This document shows, in pieces, positions 22,210 to 23,017 of a stretch of 23,017 bases of DNA; the stretch's first letter is position 1, and every line of letters starts with the position of its first letter. The notes under the pieces were generated by a model. It was not told the origin of the DNA, made no database searches, and saw only the letters and a program-made list of their open reading frames with translations. The position numbers and the translations under genes were made by a program. The stretch is from EX4484-2 sp964592095 (lineage in GTDB: Archaea > Altiarchaeota > Altiarchaeia > IMC4 > QMZM01), in assembly GCA_964592095.1 (NCBI GenBank), contig CAZQER010000017.1, positions 1-23,017 of the forward strand, given 5' to 3'.

Positions 22210-22959
22210 CTAAATCAATATACTATCAAAAATATCAATATAATCCTGTGGTTTATTCAAAAACTCTAATAATTCTGGGTCTTCTCTGATAATGAGATAC
22301 ATATCCTTTCCTTTTTTAATTCCAAAATCATTGAAATCCTTTGTCCTTAATTTCCTCAACTCTGGCAGATTATCATAATTTTTATTTTTTATAAAGGTGT
22401 TATCAACAAGTTCAAAATAGGCACCACCACCCATTTTTTTTATTTTTTCATACTCAGATGAGAAGGCATTTGAAACCCAGTTTGCCATCTTTAACTCATC
22501 TTTCGTTGGATTTATTGTGATATGCCCATAATTTGGTGGAATGATTACCTTATCTCCCTTTTTTGCCTCAAAAAGAACAACATCCAAAACATCGTCATTC
22601 TTATTTTTCTGTAATAAATAATGCGCTCTCCCCTCCAACACCTCGTATATCTCTGTAAATGAAAGGCTACTGCCGGGGATATTCGGATGGAAATGCCCCA
22701 TGGTCTTTACATACTCGCAACCTAAATTAAATGGTGGTATAATTGTAATATCATACCTGAGATTGTTTTTCTTTATGATATCTCTGTCGTCTTCATCCAT
22801 AAATAAATCTCTATACATGAGATATATTGCCATATTCTCTGGATTGTCTATAGAATAAAACCATTCCTTATCATATAAAATATCTTTCATATCTGAGAGA
22901 TATCTTACATCAGCCTTAAATTCCCTGTTACCAAATCTTAGTTTTTTTATATCCGCCAT
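22210..22959 (-). CDS. pgiA: Archaeal cupin-type glucose-6-phosphate isomerase
   Basis: This enzyme interconverts glucose 6-phosphate and fructose 6-phosphate by a metal-dependent route unrelated to the common PGI. The 249-residue protein has the cupin metal site GHFHPN (H89, H91), E103 in SFTEIYEVLEGRAHYLL and H146 in PPNYGHITINPT. Classical members are about 190 residues; the extra part is a C-terminal tail of about 50 residues (KLRTKDFNDFGIKKGKDMYL and on), seen in a subset of the family. It is monocistronic in the window, and its promoter should lie in 22960-23017, which is AT-rich. Confidence 0.9.
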   Translation of the reverse strand: MADIKKLRFGNREFKADVRYLSDMKDILYDKEWFYSIDNPENMAIYLMYRDLFMDEDDRDIIKKNNLRYDITIIPPFNLGCEYVKTMGHFHPNIPGSSLSFTEIYEVLEGRAHYLLQKNKNDDVLDVVLFEAKKGDKVIIPPNYGHITINPTKDELKMANWVSNAFSSEYEKIKKMGGGAYFELVDNTFIKNKNYDNLPELRKLRTKDFNDFGIKKGKDMYLIIREDPELLEFLNKPQDYIDIFDSILI

Positions 22960-23017
22960 TTTGCCATTATTGCTTTAATATATTCCACTTGGATAACTAA
23001 ATTATTATATTATAATA

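Overview
This window is AT-rich DNA from an anaerobic archaeon. The archaeal calls rest on GEK1-type D-aminoacyl-tRNA deacylase, a ThiI without rhodanese domain, a tRNA-Leu with a bulge-helix-bulge type intron, cupin-type glucose-6-phosphate isomerase, a prenyl diphosphate synthase, TATA-like boxes close to start codons and GGTGA Shine-Dalgarno (SD) sites. Anaerobic life is suggested by class III ribonucleotide reductase and many Fe-S proteins. A 100-N gap flanked by identical 55-mers shows a scaffolded draft, probably a metagenome assembly. I cannot place it in a phylum.

Layout. 154-2032 (-): dtdA and thiI, translationally overlapped and divergent from a Yip1-like membrane protein (2082-2795). 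2804-3089: a minus-strand tRNA-Leu(UAG) with a 41-nt intron, whose 3' end and downstream flank were tandemly duplicated as an 88-bp unit. 3203-10346 (+): a long run of closely packed genes: DUF134 regulator, Mrp/NBP35 Fe-S ATPase, AhpD-like protein, two NifX/MTH1175-type cofactor-binding proteins, three small Gly-rich DUF5320-like proteins, two MinD ATPases carrying ferredoxin domains, a metallo-beta-lactamase-fold protein and a radical-SAM protein fused to a methyltransferase. It resembles the anaerobe-specific 'orange protein' (ORP) gene sets of sulfate reducers and probably handles a metal-sulfur cofactor, with unknown output. 10421-13081 (-): a glutaredoxin-like protein and anaerobic ribonucleotide reductase. 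13285-14490 (+): a TctA-family permease. 14534-16543 (-): DNA topoisomerase I.

16544-18452 is the accessory part: a secreted, tail-fibre-like modular protein, two broken pieces of related C-termini behind it, and the assembly gap. 18465-21691 (+): TrpB2, an RNase Z-like hydrolase and a prenyl diphosphate synthase. 21692-22209 holds a decayed minus-strand gene for a secreted TPR protein. 22210-22959 (-) is archaeal glucose-6-phosphate isomerase.

The least ordinary signal is a 5' leader shared by the secreted protein (16848-16901) and the prenyl synthase (20550-20629). An unpaired GGTGA is followed by a hairpin closed by GCAAGG/CCTTGC and then the ATG. Hairpin size differs greatly (19 versus 47 nt), yet removing it leaves the same 11-nt SD-to-ATG distance, which suggests a structure-bridged ribosome-binding site. 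The next most interesting signals are the degenerate C-terminal cassettes at the gap and the tRNA-end duplication.
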